Source of the DNA: an uncultured Lachnospiraceae bacterium
GTDB taxonomy: Bacteria > Bacillota_A > Clostridia > Lachnospirales > Lachnospiraceae
DNA length: 42,409 bases
Reading direction: 5' to 3'
Assembly (NCBI GenBank): GCA_910577835.1
Contig: CAJTOU010000021.1
Location: 15,836-58,244, forward strand
The notes under the pieces were generated by a model. That model ran no database searches. It was given only the letters and a program-made list of their open reading frames with translations, and was not told the origin of the DNA. Below, piece by piece: positions 40,985 to 42,409 of this stretch; the stretch's first letter is position 1; every line of letters starts with the position of its first letter. The position numbers were made by a program, and so were the translations under genes.

Positions 40985-42409
40985 ATGAAAAAAGGAGAAT
41001 TGTATGAAGGTAAAGTTGAGAAAATGGAATTTCCCAATAAGGGAATTTTGACATACAAAGAAGGAGAGAATGAGAGTAAGGTGACAGTAAAGGGGGCACT
41101 TCCAGGGCAGACGGTTCGTTTCCGGCTTTCCAAAAAACATGGTGAAAGATGTGAGGGGCGGCTTTTGGAGGTTTTGGAGAAATCAGCACTGGAGGACAGG
41201 GAAAGTTTGTGTCCGCATTTTGAGGAATGTGGAGGCTGTTCGTTGCAGAATATGTCGTATGATACTCAGTTGAAGCTGAAAGGGGATATGGTGAAGAGTA
41301 TTCTGGATGATGTCTGTGGGGAGTATCTGTATGAAGGAATATCGGGAAGTCCTATGGAAATCGGGTATCGAAATAAGATGGAGTTTTCCTTTGGAGATGA
41401 GTATAAGGATGGACCGCTGGCATTGGGGCTGCATAAAAAGGGAGGATTTTATGATATTGTAACGGTGGACCAGTGTCAGATTGTGCCTTCGGATTATAAT
41501 ATAGTACTGCATTGCGTTTTGGAGTTTTTTCAGGACAAGGAGGTTTCGTATTATCATAAGATGAGGCATACGGGATATTTAAGGCATCTTGTGGTAAGGA
41601 GGGCGTTTCGAACAGGAGAGATACTGGTGAATCTGGTTACTTCTTCACAGTATGGTGAATGTGGAGAGAGTAAGAGCAAAGATGAGCAGAAAATGCTTTC
41701 AGAGCTTTCAGAAAAATTGCTTTCGAGGGATTATTTTGGAAAAATAGTGGGGATTTTACATACTTATAATGACAGTCTGGCGGATGTGGTGCAGAGTGAT
41801 AAGACGGAGATTTTACATGGAAGGGATTACATTGTGGAAAAGATATTGGGGCTGAATTTTAAAATATCGGCGTTTTCGTTTTTTCAGACAAATTCTATGG
41901 GAGCTGAGGTGTTGTATGGAAAGGTAAGAGAATATGTTGGAGAGACAAAGGATAAGGTGGTGTTCGACCTTTACAGTGGAACAGGAACGATAGCGCAGAT
42001 GCTGGCAGCAGTGGCGAAAAAGGTGATTGGCGTGGAGATTGTAGAGGAGGCAGTGGAAGCGGCGAGAGTGAATGCAGGGATAAATGGGCTGGAGAATTGT
42101 GAATTTATTGCAGGAGATGTGTTGAAGGTGGTGGGGGAGATAGAGGAGAAGCCGGATGTAATTGTGCTGGACCCGCCAAGGGATGGAGTGCATCCGCGAG
42201 CACTGGAAAAAATAGCAGAGTTTGGAGTGGAAAAAATTGTGTATGTTTCATGTAAGCCAACGAGTCTGGGGAGAGATTTGGAAATATTGATAGAAAAGGG
42301 ATATAAGGTAGAGAAGGGGTGTTGTGTGGACATGTTTGCGCAGACATATAATATTGAGACGGTTGTAATGCTTTCCCACAAAAAACCCGACAGCGTAATC
42401 AACGTAAAA
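40985..42409 (+). CDS. rlmD: 23S rRNA (uracil-C5)-methyltransferase RlmD/RumA-like (5' part, runs off the edge)
   Basis: The gene is open to the last base, so only the first 475 residues are seen. The N-terminal TRAM-like domain (about 1-60) is followed by iron-sulfur cysteines CPHFEECGGC and a later DQCQIVP, as in RumA. The SAM site is FDLYSGTGTIAQML (about 324), and the catalytic region has VLDPPRDGVHP (about 395) and the nucleophile cysteine in VYVSCKPTSLGRDL (about 420). It methylates C5 of a 23S rRNA uridine. The seen part already covers the usual core; the sequence after ETVVMLSHKKPDS is an extension whose end is outside the window. AGGAGA lies before ATG 40985. Confidence 0.93.
   Translation, partial: MKKGELYEGKVEKMEFPNKGILTYKEGENESKVTVKGALPGQTVRFRLSKKHGERCEGRLLEVLEKSALEDRESLCPHFEECGGCSLQNMSYDTQLKLKGDMVKSILDDVCGEYLYEGISGSPMEIGYRNKMEFSFGDEYKDGPLALGLHKKGGFYDIVTVDQCQIVPSDYNIVLHCVLEFFQDKEVSYYHKMRHTGYLRHLVVRRAFRTGEILVNLVTSSQYGECGESKSKDEQKMLSELSEKLLSRDYFGKIVGILHTYNDSLADVVQSDKTEILHGRDYIVEKILGLNFKISAFSFFQTNSMGAEVLYGKVREYVGETKDKVVFDLYSGTGTIAQMLAAVAKKVIGVEIVEEAVEAARVNAGINGLENCEFIAGDVLKVVGEIEEKPDVIVLDPPRDGVHPRALEKIAEFGVEKIVYVSCKPTSLGRDLEILIEKGYKVEKGCCVDMFAQTYNIETVVMLSHKKPDSVINVK

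Overview
The window looks like chromosome from a low-GC Clostridia member, most probably Lachnospiraceae. The grounds are an AT-rich composition, strong AGGAGG-type ribosome sites, many GGCTGTYGC-type terminator hairpins, and families typical of that group: DUF1836, DUF1538 with a PII partner, C_GCAxxG, TrpB2, YerC/TrpR-like, and RlmD of the CX5CX2C type. This placement is inference; no rRNA or tRNA gene is visible.

Layout. Positions 1-513 hold the 3' end of an iron-sulfur aldo/keto reductase. Positions 556-2380 are an IS200/IS605 element with an intact tnpB (minus strand), a frameshifted tnpA and an omega-RNA-like end. Positions 2577-9452 are a type I restriction-modification locus ordered hsdM - mntA - hepT - hsdS - hsdR. 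The MntA/HepT-type nucleotidyltransferase/HEPN pair sits inside it, and hepT carries a one-base frameshift in an A-tract. Positions 9555-12810 are an accessory string: metallophosphatase, GNAT acetyltransferase, a Nudix-pyrophosphatase-like fusion, and a SUKH-like protein preceded by three 30-bp repeats. Positions 12811-13990 are a decay zone: a gene tail, a ~365-bp transposase-less IS605 derivative, and a twice-broken NAD-dependent epimerase.

Positions 13994-21444 are arginine biosynthesis: argG on the minus strand, diverging from argC, a histidine phosphatase, argJ, argB and argD on the plus strand. The divergent region contains ARG-box-like sites and two good sigma-A-type promoters. argJ with argB, argC and argD gives the cyclic acetyl-ornithine route; argF and argH are not in the window.

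Positions 21541-31615 carry a second Nudix protein, DUF1877, a DUF1538 membrane protein with a two-domain PII-like partner, an acidic unknown, stand-alone trpB2, a MATE exporter, a tight C_GCAxxG/HAD/PHP run, and DUF1836. Positions 31792-34639 pair a solute-binding lipoprotein with a chemoreceptor and have no ABC permease. Then come YerC (minus strand), a PspA/IM30 plus SPFH-zinc-ribbon envelope-stress pair, an unknown protein, PcrA helicase, a small acidic-tailed membrane protein, and RlmD running off the right edge.

The least explained features are the frameshifted HEPN gene inside the restriction locus, the tnp-less IS605 derivative with an omega-RNA-like end, the Nudix-pyrophosphatase fusion, the ATG-TAA start-stops just before hsdR and the chemoreceptor gene, a three-copy GCAATCA/TGGTTGC hairpin family, and the chemoreceptor/lipoprotein pair.
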